From positions 310,001 to 374,000 of the forward strand of contig NZ_SLVY01000003.1 of assembly GCF_004345605.1 (NCBI RefSeq): a stretch of DNA of 64,000 nt, read 5' to 3'. Positions 36,289-44,556 of the stretch are shown piece after piece. Numbering within the stretch: position 1 is the first letter of the stretch; the number at the start of each line of letters is the position of its first letter. The notes under the pieces were generated by a model. The model was not told the origin of the DNA and made no database searches. It was given only the letters and a program-made list of their open reading frames with translations. Source of the stretch: Rhodococcus sp. SMB37 (GTDB lineage: Bacteria > Actinomycetota > Actinomycetes > Mycobacteriales > Mycobacteriaceae). Both the position numbers and the translations under genes were made by a program.

Positions 36289-37479
36289 TCAGATCACGCC
36301 GTCTGCGCGCAGGGTCGCGATCTCACTCGGGGTTCGAGCCAGAAGCTCTTGCAGAACGGAGTCGGTGTCGGAACCGAGTTCTCTTCCCAGCCATCGGATC
36401 TCGCCGGGAGTGTCGGACAGTGCGGGAATGACATTGGGAACGGAGAGAGGGCCGATTCGCGACTCGGTGGTCGTGATGGTGCCCCGGTGCAGGTACTGCG
36501 GATCGTCGACGATGTCGGCGATCGAGTACAGCGGCCCGGCCGGCACCTCCGCGTCGACACATCGCTTGATCACCTCGTCACGACTGAGTGATCCGACCCA
36601 CCCGGAGACCAGGGCGTTCACCTCGTCGCGGGCCTTCAGCCGTGCAGCCTTGGGGCCGAACAGATCCGGGCTCGCCAGGTCCGGGTCGCCCATCGCCTTG
36701 GCGAGGCGGACGAACATGTCGTCGTGGGAGCAGGCTATCGCGACCCATCCGCCGTCGGCGGCCTGGTAGTGACTGTGAGGGGTGACGTTGACGGTGTCGG
36801 CGCCCATGCGTTCCCGAACGAATCCGAACTGCTGGAACGCCGGGGCCAACTCGTCGAGAGCGCGGAAGATCGTCTCGTACAGCGCCAGGTCGACGACCTG
36901 CCCGCGCCCCGTGCGTTCCCGTGCCTGCAGCGCCGTGAGCACTCCGATCACCCCGTACAGACCGGTCATGTAGTCCGCCAGTGACGTCGACCCAGGCGTC
37001 ACTGGCGGGCCGTCCGGTTCGCCGGCGAGGTATGCGAGGCCGGAGAACGCGTGGGCGACCCGAGCGAAGCCCGGAAGGTCACGGTTGGGGCCGCTCTGGC
37101 CGTATGCGGACACCCTCAGCATGACGGTGCGCGGATTGATGGCGTGGATCTCGTCGAACCCGAACCCGAAGCGTTCCATCACTCCGGGTCGGAAATTCTC
37201 GATGACGATATCGGCGTCGGCGATCAACTCCCGCAGGATCTGTTGCCCGCGAGGATCTGTCAGGTCCAATGTCACCGACCGCTTGTTGCGGGCCTCGCTG
37301 AGCCAGACGAGGGTGTCTCCGCACTCCGTCTCGGTTCCGAATCGGCGCAGGTGGTCGCCCACACCGGGGCGCTCGATCTTGATGATCTCCGCCCCGAACT
37401 CACCGAGCACCGTCGCACAGAACGGGCCGGCGATGAAGGTGCCCAGGTCCAGGACCTTGATTCCGTCGAGCGCGTGCAT
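36289..37479 (-). CDS. Class III CoA-transferase (CaiB/BaiF family)
   Basis: Transfers CoA to a carboxylic acid. 396 aa. The N-terminal HALDGIKVLDLGTFIAGPFC and EIIKIERPGVGDHLR are family-typical, and the conserved segment with the catalytic aspartate lies in GSTSLADYMTGLYGVIGVL. It starts three bases after the beta-diketone hydrolase-like gene, so the two are co-translated. In this cluster it could activate the acid formed by ring cleavage for beta-oxidation-like steps. Confidence 0.92.
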   Translation of the reverse strand: MHALDGIKVLDLGTFIAGPFCATVLGEFGAEIIKIERPGVGDHLRRFGTETECGDTLVWLSEARNKRSVTLDLTDPRGQQILRELIADADIVIENFRPGVMERFGFGFDEIHAINPRTVMLRVSAYGQSGPNRDLPGFARVAHAFSGLAYLAGEPDGPPVTPGSTSLADYMTGLYGVIGVLTALQARERTGRGQVVDLALYETIFRALDELAPAFQQFGFVRERMGADTVNVTPHSHYQAADGGWVAIACSHDDMFVRLAKAMGDPDLASPDLFGPKAARLKARDEVNALVSGWVGSLSRDEVIKRCVDAEVPAGPLYSIADIVDDPQYLHRGTITTTESRIGPLSVPNVIPALSDTPGEIRWLGRELGSDTDSVLQELLARTPSEIATLRADGVI

Positions 37480-37482
37480 GGG

Positions 37483-38373
37483 TCAGCCTTCCGCGGGGCC
37501 GTCGGCGCTGTCGCCCCGGTTCGTCCAGGGCTTGTCGTCCCAGGCTCGGTCCAGCGGCTGCATGTAACCGCCGACCGGGAAGAACGCGCGCTGGGCGTAG
37601 GTTTCGTATCCGATGCCCTGGTTCATCTGATCGAGGAATGCGCGCTTGAGCTGGTGAGTGAACAGCTGACGGGTGTAGCGCAGGGTAAGCGGGGGCTTCT
37701 TGACGAGGTCGCGGGCCAGATCCCACGCGCGATCGAGCAGCTTGTCCTTGGGGAGCACCTCCGCGACGACGCCCCATTCCTTGGCTTCCTCCGCGGACAA
37801 CTTCTTGCCGGTGAGCAGCAGGTAGCGGCCGCGGTTGTGACCGGCGAGGAAGTTCCAGATCACGTGCTGTCCGTCGCCGGGGACCTGTCCGCGCGGGAAA
37901 TGCGACACGTCCTGGAACCACGCGGTGTCCGAGGCGAGAACGATGTCGCCCATGAGCGGCACCTCGGAATGGATGTTGCAGGGCCCGTTGATCGCGCTGA
38001 TCATCGGCACGTCCACGTCGAGGACGTTGAACATGAGATTGCGGTTGTACCAGGCCTTCTCGTCGAGCTTCCAGAGTCCGCGATCACCGGGCATCGCCTG
38101 GTAGATCGGAGTGTCGATGGGCGAGCCGTCGGGCATATAACCCCAGTCGGCGTTGTAATTCTCGCCGGTACCCGTGTGGATCAGGCACTTGATCTCGCGG
38201 TCGCCTGCGATGTCGGCAAAGGCGTCGGCCATGTCGTCGTGTGATTTCCAGTCCCACACCAGCGACCCGCCGTCGGTGTGACACTGCATGAACAGAATGC
38301 CGTCCTCGGTGAGTTCGAACTTGTAGTTCGCGTACCGATCCTTGTATTCGCTGAAGCGTGATCTCTTGGTCAT
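37483..38373 (-). CDS. Crotonase-fold beta-diketone hydrolase, 6-oxocamphor hydrolase-like
   Basis: 296-aa enoyl-CoA hydratase superfamily member that resembles 6-oxocamphor hydrolase of Rhodococcus, which cleaves a C-C bond of a cyclic 1,3-diketone without CoA. From memory, the catalytic residues there are His122, His145, Asp154 and Glu244. Here His135 (CNIHSEVP), His158 (QDVSHFPRG), Asp167 (VPGDGQHVIW) and Glu257 (GYETYA) stand at a constant offset of 13. SLVWDWKSHDDM and NRGRYLLLTGKKL also correspond. An insertion after residue 75 and a longer C terminus mark a distinct subgroup. The natural substrate is not known; the neighbours suggest a cyclic ketone. Confidence 0.85.
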   Translation of the reverse strand: MTKRSRFSEYKDRYANYKFELTEDGILFMQCHTDGGSLVWDWKSHDDMADAFADIAGDREIKCLIHTGTGENYNADWGYMPDGSPIDTPIYQAMPGDRGLWKLDEKAWYNRNLMFNVLDVDVPMISAINGPCNIHSEVPLMGDIVLASDTAWFQDVSHFPRGQVPGDGQHVIWNFLAGHNRGRYLLLTGKKLSAEEAKEWGVVAEVLPKDKLLDRAWDLARDLVKKPPLTLRYTRQLFTHQLKRAFLDQMNQGIGYETYAQRAFFPVGGYMQPLDRAWDDKPWTNRGDSADGPAEG

Positions 38374-38385
38374 GTCTGTCCTTCT

Positions 38386-39348
38386 CTAGAGTCCTGCGAG
38401 GCGTTGCGCGACGGGAGCGAACTCCTCGAAATTGCTCTGCTGCACGGAGATGTAGTTGGCGCCGAAGGTCTCGCGACGCTTCAGCAGTTGGTCGGCGACC
38501 TCGTCGACACCGCCGACGAGGACGTTCGGATGGTCCGCGAGCCCGTCCGAGCTGATCCGCAGGCGGGAGGCGATCTTGTTCAGTGTGGTGTCCGCATCGT
38601 CGGTGATCTTGATGAAGAAAGGCGAGCTCTCGATGTCGAGGTCGGACACGCGTTCTCCTGCTGCATCCCGGACGAACTGCAGTCGCTTGACCGCTTCCTG
38701 CTGCGGGGTGCGGCCCTGCGCGTTGACCGGCTCGAACGACACTGTGCTGATACTGGCGATGTCGGCTTCACGGCCGGCCAGTGACAGCACCCTCTTTCGG
38801 CTACCTCCGATGATGATCGGAGGGTGCGGCCTCTGCACCGGCAGCGGCAGTCCGGCATAGTCTTTCGCGGTGACGTGCGATCCGCTGACATCCAGTGGCG
38901 CACCCGAGCACTGCGCCTTGAACAGTGCGACGACTTCTTCGAGTTTCGACACGCGCTCCGGAGCGGGTGCGAAGGGCACACCCATGGCGACGTATTCGGG
39001 CTCGCTCCAGCCGCAGCCGATACCGAATTCGAGCCGGCCGTCGGAGAGCATGTCGAGGGTCGCCGCTTCCTTCACCAACACGCCCGGGACGTGGTAGTCG
39101 GTGCAGAACACCCGGCACCCCACACGCAGCGTGCTGGTGACGGCTGCGGCGACAGACATCGCCGCGATCGGAGCGAGGTACTGCGGTGGCCACCGGGCTT
39201 CCTCCTGCGCCGGCCCCGGCCCGAGGTAGTGATCGGAGAGAAAGAGCGTGGAGAAGCCGAGGCCTTCGACGCGGCGGGCGGTGTCGCGCCATTCGGTGGC
39301 GGTGGTGGCTTTGGTCGCCTGGACGGCGAACCGAAATGGTCGTGTCAT
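38386..39348 (-). CDS. LLM-class (luciferase-like) F420-dependent oxidoreductase
   Basis: 320-aa TIM-barrel oxidoreductase using F420 or flavin. Seen are FRFAVQATKA at the N terminus, GFSTLFLSDHY, TSTLRVGCRVFCTDYHVPGVLVKEAATLD and GRLEFGIGCGWSEPEY, all typical of the actinobacterial F420-type LLM group. In the cluster it may act as ketone/alcohol oxidoreductase or as a Baeyer-Villiger-like monooxygenase; the sequence does not decide. It is packed 12 bases from the hydrolase gene. Confidence 0.88.
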   Translation of the reverse strand: MTRPFRFAVQATKATTATEWRDTARRVEGLGFSTLFLSDHYLGPGPAQEEARWPPQYLAPIAAMSVAAAVTSTLRVGCRVFCTDYHVPGVLVKEAATLDMLSDGRLEFGIGCGWSEPEYVAMGVPFAPAPERVSKLEEVVALFKAQCSGAPLDVSGSHVTAKDYAGLPLPVQRPHPPIIIGGSRKRVLSLAGREADIASISTVSFEPVNAQGRTPQQEAVKRLQFVRDAAGERVSDLDIESSPFFIKITDDADTTLNKIASRLRISSDGLADHPNVLVGGVDEVADQLLKRRETFGANYISVQQSNFEEFAPVAQRLAGL

Positions 39349-39383
39349 GACTGTGGGCTCCGTTCGGAGTCGAGTCGTGCAGG

Positions 39384-40154
39384 TCAGCGTGCGACGTAGC
39401 CGCCGTCGACCGGGATGGCCGTCCCGGTGATGAACGACGATTCGTCACTGGCGAGAAACAGTGCGGCGTTGGCCAATTCCTGTGGGACTCCCCAGCGCTT
39501 CATCGGCTGGGGTGGTACCTTGCCCTCTCCGGTGGGTGGGGCGACGTGTCCGTCGGCGGCAGCGCCGGCGAGGCCCGTCCAGGTCATGCCCGGACAGATC
39601 GCATTGACCCGGATGCCGCTCGTCGCGTAGTCGAGCGCGGCCGATTTGGTGAGCTGCACGACCCCACCCTTCGCTGCGGAATACGCCGCGATGCCCTTCC
39701 ACCCGACCAGCGCCGACGCGGACGCCGTGTTGATCACCGAGCCACCGCCGGAGGCGATCATGGCGGGGATCGCGTACTTCATCCCGAGGAAGGCGCCCTT
39801 GAGGTTGACCGCGACGACGTTGTCGAACGCTTCTTCGTCGAGTTCCGCGATGGGGCCGCGCTTGCCGCTGAGCCCGGCGTTGCTGAACAGCACGTCGAGG
39901 CGGCCGAAAGCGTCCACCGCCGCGGTGACCATATCTTGCACGTCCGCCGAGTTCACCACGTCGACGTGCACCGCGACCGCAGCGTGCCCGATCTCGTCCG
40001 CGGTCGCTTTCTCCTGACCACTGATGTCGGCGCAGACCACCTTGGCCCCTTCGCGGGCGAACAGGCGCGCACTCGCGCGACCGATCCCGGACCCCGCGCC
40101 GGTGACAACGGCGACCTTACCCTCGAGACGACCCTTGCCCTCAGCTGTGCTCAT
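39384..40154 (-). CDS. Short-chain dehydrogenase/reductase
   Basis: 256 aa. Cofactor loop [15 protein letters not shown], Asp after beta-2 (VVCADISG) for NAD, SNAGL in place of NNAG, and the catalytic Ser/Tyr/Lys in [12 protein letters not shown] and YSAAKGG. ATG at 40154 overlaps the lyase stop (ATGA). The open frame continues far upstream antisense-like; that part is not coding. It likely oxidises a cyclic alcohol or hydroxyacyl intermediate. Confidence 0.9.
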   Translation of the reverse strand: MSTAEGKGRLEGKVAVVTGAGSGIGRASARLFAREGAKVVCADISGQEKATADEIGHAAVAVHVDVVNSADVQDMVTAAVDAFGRLDVLFSNAGLSGKRGPIAELDEEAFDNVVAVNLKGAFLGMKYAIPAMIASGGGSVINTASASALVGWKGIAAYSAAKGGVVQLTKSAALDYATSGIRVNAICPGMTWTGLAGAAADGHVAPPTGEGKVPPQPMKRWGVPQELANAALFLASDESSFITGTAIPVDGGYVAR

Positions 40155-41074
40155 CGTGCGACACCGTTTTCTGTCTGTGTGAGTTCTGCTTTGACCAGTA
40201 CGTTCTCTGCGAGACGCAGATGCCCGGCGTCGACGAGCTGGCCGCCTCGACCGAGCGCGCCGACGCCTCCGGTCTGTGCTGCGCGGTAGCCGTCGACAAG
40301 TGTTCGGGCGTGCGCAATCTCGTCCGGTGTCGGTGTGAACACCTCGTTGGCGATCGGTACCTGGCTGGGGTGGATGGCCCACTTTCCGTCGAATCCGAGC
40401 ATTGCGGCGTGTTGGGCGTCGGTGCGGTATCCGTCGGCATCGGCGTAGTCCGGATAGGGGGAATCGATCGCGTCGACGCCCGCTGCGCGAGCCGCGGCGA
40501 GAACCTGGGCCCGCGCGTAGTGCCAGAAGTCGCCGGGATAGGTGCCGGCGGCCGGTCGGAAGTTTCCGCCGACGCGGGCGTGCAGTGAGGCCGAGAGGTC
40601 GCCGACACCGAAGATGACGGCTTCGACCCGTGGGCTGGCCTTCGCGATCTCCCCCGCGTTGAGCAGGCCTTCTGCCTCCTCGATCAGCACTTCGAGGCCG
40701 ATCGGCCGTGACAGGCCGAGCTTGGACTCGAGTTGGGTGAGCATGACGTCGACCCACCACACGTCGCGGGCGGTGCGGGCTTTGGGCACGATGATCACAT
40801 CGAGTGCGTCGCGGGCGCCGCTGACGACCTCGATCAGGTCGTCGTGGCACCAGGGTGTGTCCAGTCCGTTGATCCGGACCGCGCGGGTGGTGCGTCCCCA
40901 ATCCAACTCGGTGAACGCGTGCACCGCGATTCCGCGGGCGGCTTCCTTCATGGACGGCGCGCAGGCGTCCTCGAGGTCGAGGAAGACCAGGTCGGCGTCG
41001 GAGCGGGCCGCGGCCGCGCACATCGATTCGTTGCTTGCCGGCGTTGCCAGCTCGGAGCGTCGTGCCCGTGTCAC
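40151..41074 (-). CDS. CitE-like HpcH/HpaI aldolase or lyase
   Basis: 307-aa member of the citrate lyase beta / malyl-CoA lyase family, which cleaves or forms C-C bonds of hydroxyacyl-CoA or hydroxy acids with Mg2+. The N terminus [13 protein letters not shown] replaces the usual RSxLFVPG. Metal-site acids appear in [31 protein letters not shown] and VGDLSASL. The GTG at 41074 has GGAGA six bases before it. It is the first gene of the minus-strand catabolic series and so its upstream region is the operon promoter. Confidence 0.87.
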   Translation of the reverse strand: MTRARRSELATPASNESMCAAAARSDADLVFLDLEDACAPSMKEAARGIAVHAFTELDWGRTTRAVRINGLDTPWCHDDLIEVVSGARDALDVIIVPKARTARDVWWVDVMLTQLESKLGLSRPIGLEVLIEEAEGLLNAGEIAKASPRVEAVIFGVGDLSASLHARVGGNFRPAAGTYPGDFWHYARAQVLAAARAAGVDAIDSPYPDYADADGYRTDAQHAAMLGFDGKWAIHPSQVPIANEVFTPTPDEIAHARTLVDGYRAAQTGGVGALGRGGQLVDAGHLRLAENVLVKAELTQTENGVAR

Positions 41075-41234
41075 TTCGCATCTCCGTTCAAGTGTGAGTG
41101 CATCTGAATACTGTTGAAGCACAGCAATATTGCGAACTCCAGGCAGTCGTCGCGGGTCCGCCGGGGCTGTGGCGACCGATCGACGTTCGAGCCTTTCGAA
41201 TGTTAGTCATATGTTTAACACTCGACTTCGATCA

Positions 41235-41326
41235 TGGTCAAGGGGTGCTGGATCATTCGAGCTCTGGAGCCGTTATTACCTGCAGATATATAGATCTTAC
41301 GCAGGCCATCCAGCTCCCCTTGACCA
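41235..41326. repeat. Large inverted repeat upstream of the catabolic operon
   Basis: The arm at 41235-41253 (tGGTCAAGGGGTGCTGGAT) and the arm at 41308-41326 (ATCCAGCTCCCCTTGACCa) are complementary at 18 of 19 positions. The 54-nt interior contains a second inverted repeat, CCTGC...GCAGG, around an AT-rich loop. It lies in an AT-rich pocket unlike the flanking genes. It may be a regulatory site, the terminator of the aldehyde dehydrogenase, or a small mobile remnant; no target-site duplication is visible. Confidence 0.65.
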
Positions 41327-41330
41327 AATA

Positions 41331-41346
41331 TTAGGCGATCGATCAA
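41331..41346. promoter_or_regulatory. Second, imperfect TetR operator
   Basis: TTAGGCGATCGATCAA shares its first 11 bases and last base with the perfect palindrome TTAGGCGATCGCCTAA at 43027-43042. It lies 257 bases before the lyase start and directly after the aldehyde dehydrogenase stop, suggesting that the same repressor controls the catabolic operon. Confidence 0.5.
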
Positions 41347-41347
41347 A

Positions 41348-42826
41348 TTATGGAAGGATCGTGGCCAGCGACTTCAGCTCGAGGAATTCCTCCAGCCCGG
41401 CCTCACCCATCTCGCGACCGATACCCGACTGCTTGTAGCCACCGAACGGGACGTCGGGTTGAAAGTAGTTTCCTCCGTTGATACCCAAAGTGCCCGTGCG
41501 TACTCTGCGCGCAACGTTCAGCGCCCGCTGCTCATCGCCACTGAAGACCGCACCCGACAACCCGTACGCGGAGTTGTTGGCGATCCGCACGGCATCGTCA
41601 TCGTCGTCGTAGGGAATCACCGCGAGGACCGGGCCGAACACTTCCTCCTGCGCAATCTCACTGTCCGGATCCACACCGGCCAGCAGCGTCGGCGCGTAGA
41701 AGAAACCAGGATCGACCTTCCGACCGCCTGCTACGAGCGTCGCACCTGCAGCGACGGCCCGCTCGACCATGCCGTGCACCTTGTCGCGCTGCTTCTCGCT
41801 GATCAGCGGACCCATGTAGGTCTTCTTCTCCCGGGGATCTCCGTAACGAACCCGCGCCATCATGGCCGCCACGGCCTCGACGATCCGGTCGTGGTCCTTC
41901 CTCGGCACCAGGAGCCGGGAGTTGAGCGCACACGCCTGACCTGCATGCATCGTGATACCGAATGCCGCGTACGGCGCTATCGGCCCGTAGTCCGCATCGT
42001 CGAGCACGATCAATGCCGACTTGCCGCCGAGCTCGAGGAACACCCGCTTCAACGTGTCGCCGGCGGCCTTCATGATCTTGCGGCCCACCACGCTGGATCC
42101 GGTGAAGGTGACGACGTCGACGTCGGGATGCGTCGTCATCACCTCACCTACGGCAACATCCGTCGACGACAGCACGTTGACGACACCGGCCGGGATGTCG
42201 GTGTGCTGGGCGATCAGCTCGGCGATGAAGAGGGTGACCAGCGGAGCTTCCGGCGCCGCCTTGAGCACCACCGTGCACCCCGCGGCCAGCGCGGGCGCGA
42301 GCTTGGCGAGGGCCAGTTGATTGGGGAAGTTGTAGGCAACGATGGCCGAGACGACACCCGCCGCTTCCTTCTCCACCCAGCGTCGGTGCTGTTGGCCGAG
42401 GTATTCGACCGAACCGAGTTCCTCACCGAAGTCGTAGGTTTTCAGCAGGTCGGCGTAGTAGCGGACGATCTCGAGCGGTCCCTCGAGCTGTGCTTCCTTC
42501 GTGAGCGCGACGGTGGCACCGACCTCCGTGATAGTCAACTCGCGCAGGTCTTCGAGGTGATCGAGCAACGCCTGATGTAGCTGGTCGAGGCAGCGCTGCC
42601 TGAGGGCGACGTCCGTCGCCCAGTTCGTGGTTTCGAACGCGCGGCGAGCAGCGGCGATGGCCGCTTCGGCATCCTCGACGGACGCGTCCGGTGCGTAGCC
42701 GAACACCTCGCCGGAGGCGGGGTCGACGGAGGGATACGCGGTGGCGGCGTCGCGTAGTTCGCCTCCGATGAGCAGCCGCTGGTCGGTGACGACGTCTGCG
42801 GGGACTTCTTGTTCAACTGAGGGCAT
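41348..42826 (-). CDS. Aldehyde dehydrogenase (NAD(P)-dependent)
   Basis: 492 aa, oxidises an aldehyde to the acid. The conserved Asn is in AYNFPNQLALAKLAPAL, the general-base Glu in LELGGKSALIV and the nucleophile Cys in HAGQACALNSRLLV. The cofactor motif is TFTGSSVVG. GAAGGAG precedes the ATG. It is divergent from a TetR gene with a palindromic operator between them and is upstream of the catabolic operon in the same direction. Substrate unknown. Confidence 0.93.
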   Translation of the reverse strand: MPSVEQEVPADVVTDQRLLIGGELRDAATAYPSVDPASGEVFGYAPDASVEDAEAAIAAARRAFETTNWATDVALRQRCLDQLHQALLDHLEDLRELTITEVGATVALTKEAQLEGPLEIVRYYADLLKTYDFGEELGSVEYLGQQHRRWVEKEAAGVVSAIVAYNFPNQLALAKLAPALAAGCTVVLKAAPEAPLVTLFIAELIAQHTDIPAGVVNVLSSTDVAVGEVMTTHPDVDVVTFTGSSVVGRKIMKAAGDTLKRVFLELGGKSALIVLDDADYGPIAPYAAFGITMHAGQACALNSRLLVPRKDHDRIVEAVAAMMARVRYGDPREKKTYMGPLISEKQRDKVHGMVERAVAAGATLVAGGRKVDPGFFYAPTLLAGVDPDSEIAQEEVFGPVLAVIPYDDDDDAVRIANNSAYGLSGAVFSGDEQRALNVARRVRTGTLGINGGNYFQPDVPFGGYKQSGIGREMGEAGLEEFLELKSLATILP

Positions 42827-43026
42827 TCATCTTCTCCTTCGAGGTTCGAAAGGTGAATCGATGTGCGGGTGGGACCGTCGGCGCTACCCACGGAAAGCAA
42901 TCCATGATCGAATAAGGCAGTGCTGCTAGGTGATACGGGCCCAGAGGTAGGAACATTCGTGCATCGGGAAGCGGACGCGCCGACGGGTGGAACAGGGTCG
43001 AGAACGACACCGCGTCCGACAGCCTG

Positions 43027-43042
43027 TTAGGCGATCGCCTAA
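43027..43042. promoter_or_regulatory. Perfect TetR operator palindrome
   Basis: TTAGGCGATCGCCTAA is a perfect 16-bp palindrome in the spacer between the divergent aldehyde dehydrogenase and TetR genes, further framed by AGCCT (43021) and AGGCT (43047). Its placement is that of an autoregulatory operator. Confidence 0.72.
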
Positions 43043-43114
43043 TGATAGGCTGCGTCACATGGATAGCACCGGGATGATCAGTGCGTCAAGGATCGGGCGC
43101 GCCGGGGACGCCGC

Positions 43115-43744
43115 ATGAGCGCTCCCCGCAAGCGTCGCCGTGAAGGCACCAACGAGACACGCGACCTGCTGATCCAGGCGACCGGCGACCTCATGCTCGA
43201 AGAGGGCTACGCCGCGGCGACCTCCCGCAGGGTCGCAGCCAAGGCCGGTGTGAATCCCGCCCTCGTGTACTACTACTTCCCCACCATGGACGATCTGTTC
43301 GTCGCCGTCCTCCGCCGAGGTGCCGAGGCGAACCTCGAGAGACAACGCAACGCACTCACCTCCGAGTCGCCGATTCGCGCGCTGTGGGAAGTCGCCACCG
43401 AGCCACGCGGGGCTGCCCTGCTGATGGAGTTCATGGCCCTGGCGAATCACCGCAAGGAGATCCGCACCGAGATCGCGGCGTACGCAGAGCGGTACCGAGA
43501 GAGCCAGGTTGCTGCGCTCACAGTGATTCTGCGCGCCCGAGGAGTCGATCTCGACGCGCTGCCCCCGACGTTGATGTCGGTGATGATCTCCAGCCTCGGG
43601 GCGACACTCGCCAACGAATCGACTCTGGGCATCACTCAAGGACACAAAGACCTGGCCGAATTCGCGGAGGATTTCGTGCGCGTCTTCGAAGGGCACCCGT
43701 GGACTCGGCAACTCGGTCTCTCGGAGAGTTCACATACAAGCTGA
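43115..43744 (+). CDS. TetR family transcriptional regulator
   Basis: 209-aa repressor. Helix-turn-helix in DLLIQATGDLMLEEGYAAATSRRVAAKAGVNP-type sequence ending ALVYYYFPTMDDLF. The C-terminal domain is helical. Start ATG at 43115; a basic N-terminal arm (SAPRKRRREG) may contact the minor groove. It is divergent from the aldehyde dehydrogenase, with the palindrome in between, and probably responds to an intermediate of the catabolic cluster. Confidence 0.9.
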   Translation: MSAPRKRRREGTNETRDLLIQATGDLMLEEGYAAATSRRVAAKAGVNPALVYYYFPTMDDLFVAVLRRGAEANLERQRNALTSESPIRALWEVATEPRGAALLMEFMALANHRKEIRTEIAAYAERYRESQVAALTVILRARGVDLDALPPTLMSVMISSLGATLANESTLGITQGHKDLAEFAEDFVRVFEGHPWTRQLGLSESSHTS

Positions 43745-43827
43745 CTGCGCCCGGCTTCCTTCCCGGAAACCCCTGCGCCACGCCATGTCCCAGCATGGTG
43801 ACAGCTTCCCCGATATCGACGCCGTCG

Positions 43828-43879
43828 ATGGGGGTATGGCGAACATTCATTGGTAGCCGATCGGTGAGAGCACTACCGT
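43828..43879 (+). promoter_or_regulatory. LysR-motif promoter of the amidase remnant
   Basis: The 26-nt tract from 43828 differs at only two positions from that at 48799-48824; it ends ACATTCATTGG. TTGGTA (43850-43855) as -35 and TACCGT (43874-43879) as -10 are 18 nt apart, the same geometry as the promoters at 48821-48850 and 50359-50388. It points into the amidase remnant. Confidence 0.65.
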
Positions 43880-43972
43880 AACGAGTGGCACGGGAGTCCG
43901 ATTCGGCCGCAACGACGCGGTCCCTTCGCGATATCCGCGACAGCTCTGAACATCCGAGGGAACACGAGCGGA

Positions 43973-44540
43973 GTGACGGTCGTGGAGTTGTCGCTGCCCG
44001 ACGACCTGGCGCTCGCCACCGGGCCCGGCATCGACCTGGTGTTCTACGAGGCCGAGCGGTTGCTCGCGACGCGGGTGAACAATGCGCGCAGCCACATGGG
44101 CTCGTTCGACATCACGGACCTGCTCGATTCGATCGAGTCACCCGATGTGCGAGCGACATTCGAGTCCATTGCATCGGCACAGGTCACCGCATCCGCCTAC
44201 GAGCACGCACGCCGTATACGGTGGCGACTTCGCCGTCTCTATTCAGAAATGTTCGCCGCCAGTGGCGTAACCGCACTGATTGCCCCCACCGTGCATGTCC
44301 TGCCACCCCTGATCGGGCAGGACCAGACGATCGAGGTCGATGGAAAGCCACAGCCGGTGTTTTCCACGATTACGCGCAACACCGCGCCGGGTTCGGTCGC
44401 CGGGGTCCCCGATGCTGTCCGTCCCCGGCCGATCCACCCCTGAAGGATTGTCCGTCGGACTGTGCCTCGAAGGTCGGCACTTCGAGGATCGGCACCTTCT
44501 TGCTGTCGGCGACGTCGTCAGCAGGATCCTTCATCACTGA
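43973..44540 (+). pseudogene. Truncated and frameshifted amidase-signature enzyme
   Basis: Only the C-terminal part of an amidase remains. It begins around VELSLPDDLALATGPGIDLV, continues with FAASGVTALIAPTVHVLPPLIG and STITRNTAPGSVAGVP, then shifts frame near 44413 and resumes MLSVPGRSTPEGLSVGL to a stop at 44540. The N-terminal part with the Lys-Ser-Ser catalytic triad is absent, so it cannot be active. The intact promoter motif shared with the mandelate genes suggests an ancestral mandelamide hydrolase or similar amidase. That function is inferred. Confidence 0.75.
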
Positions 44541-44556
44541 TCTCTGGAAGATGCCT

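Noticed and set aside
41235-41326. Inverted repeat as an insertion sequence or MITE
   Set aside because: No transposase, no target-site duplication (flanks differ) and no second copy noticed in the window; kept only as an unexplained inverted repeat.
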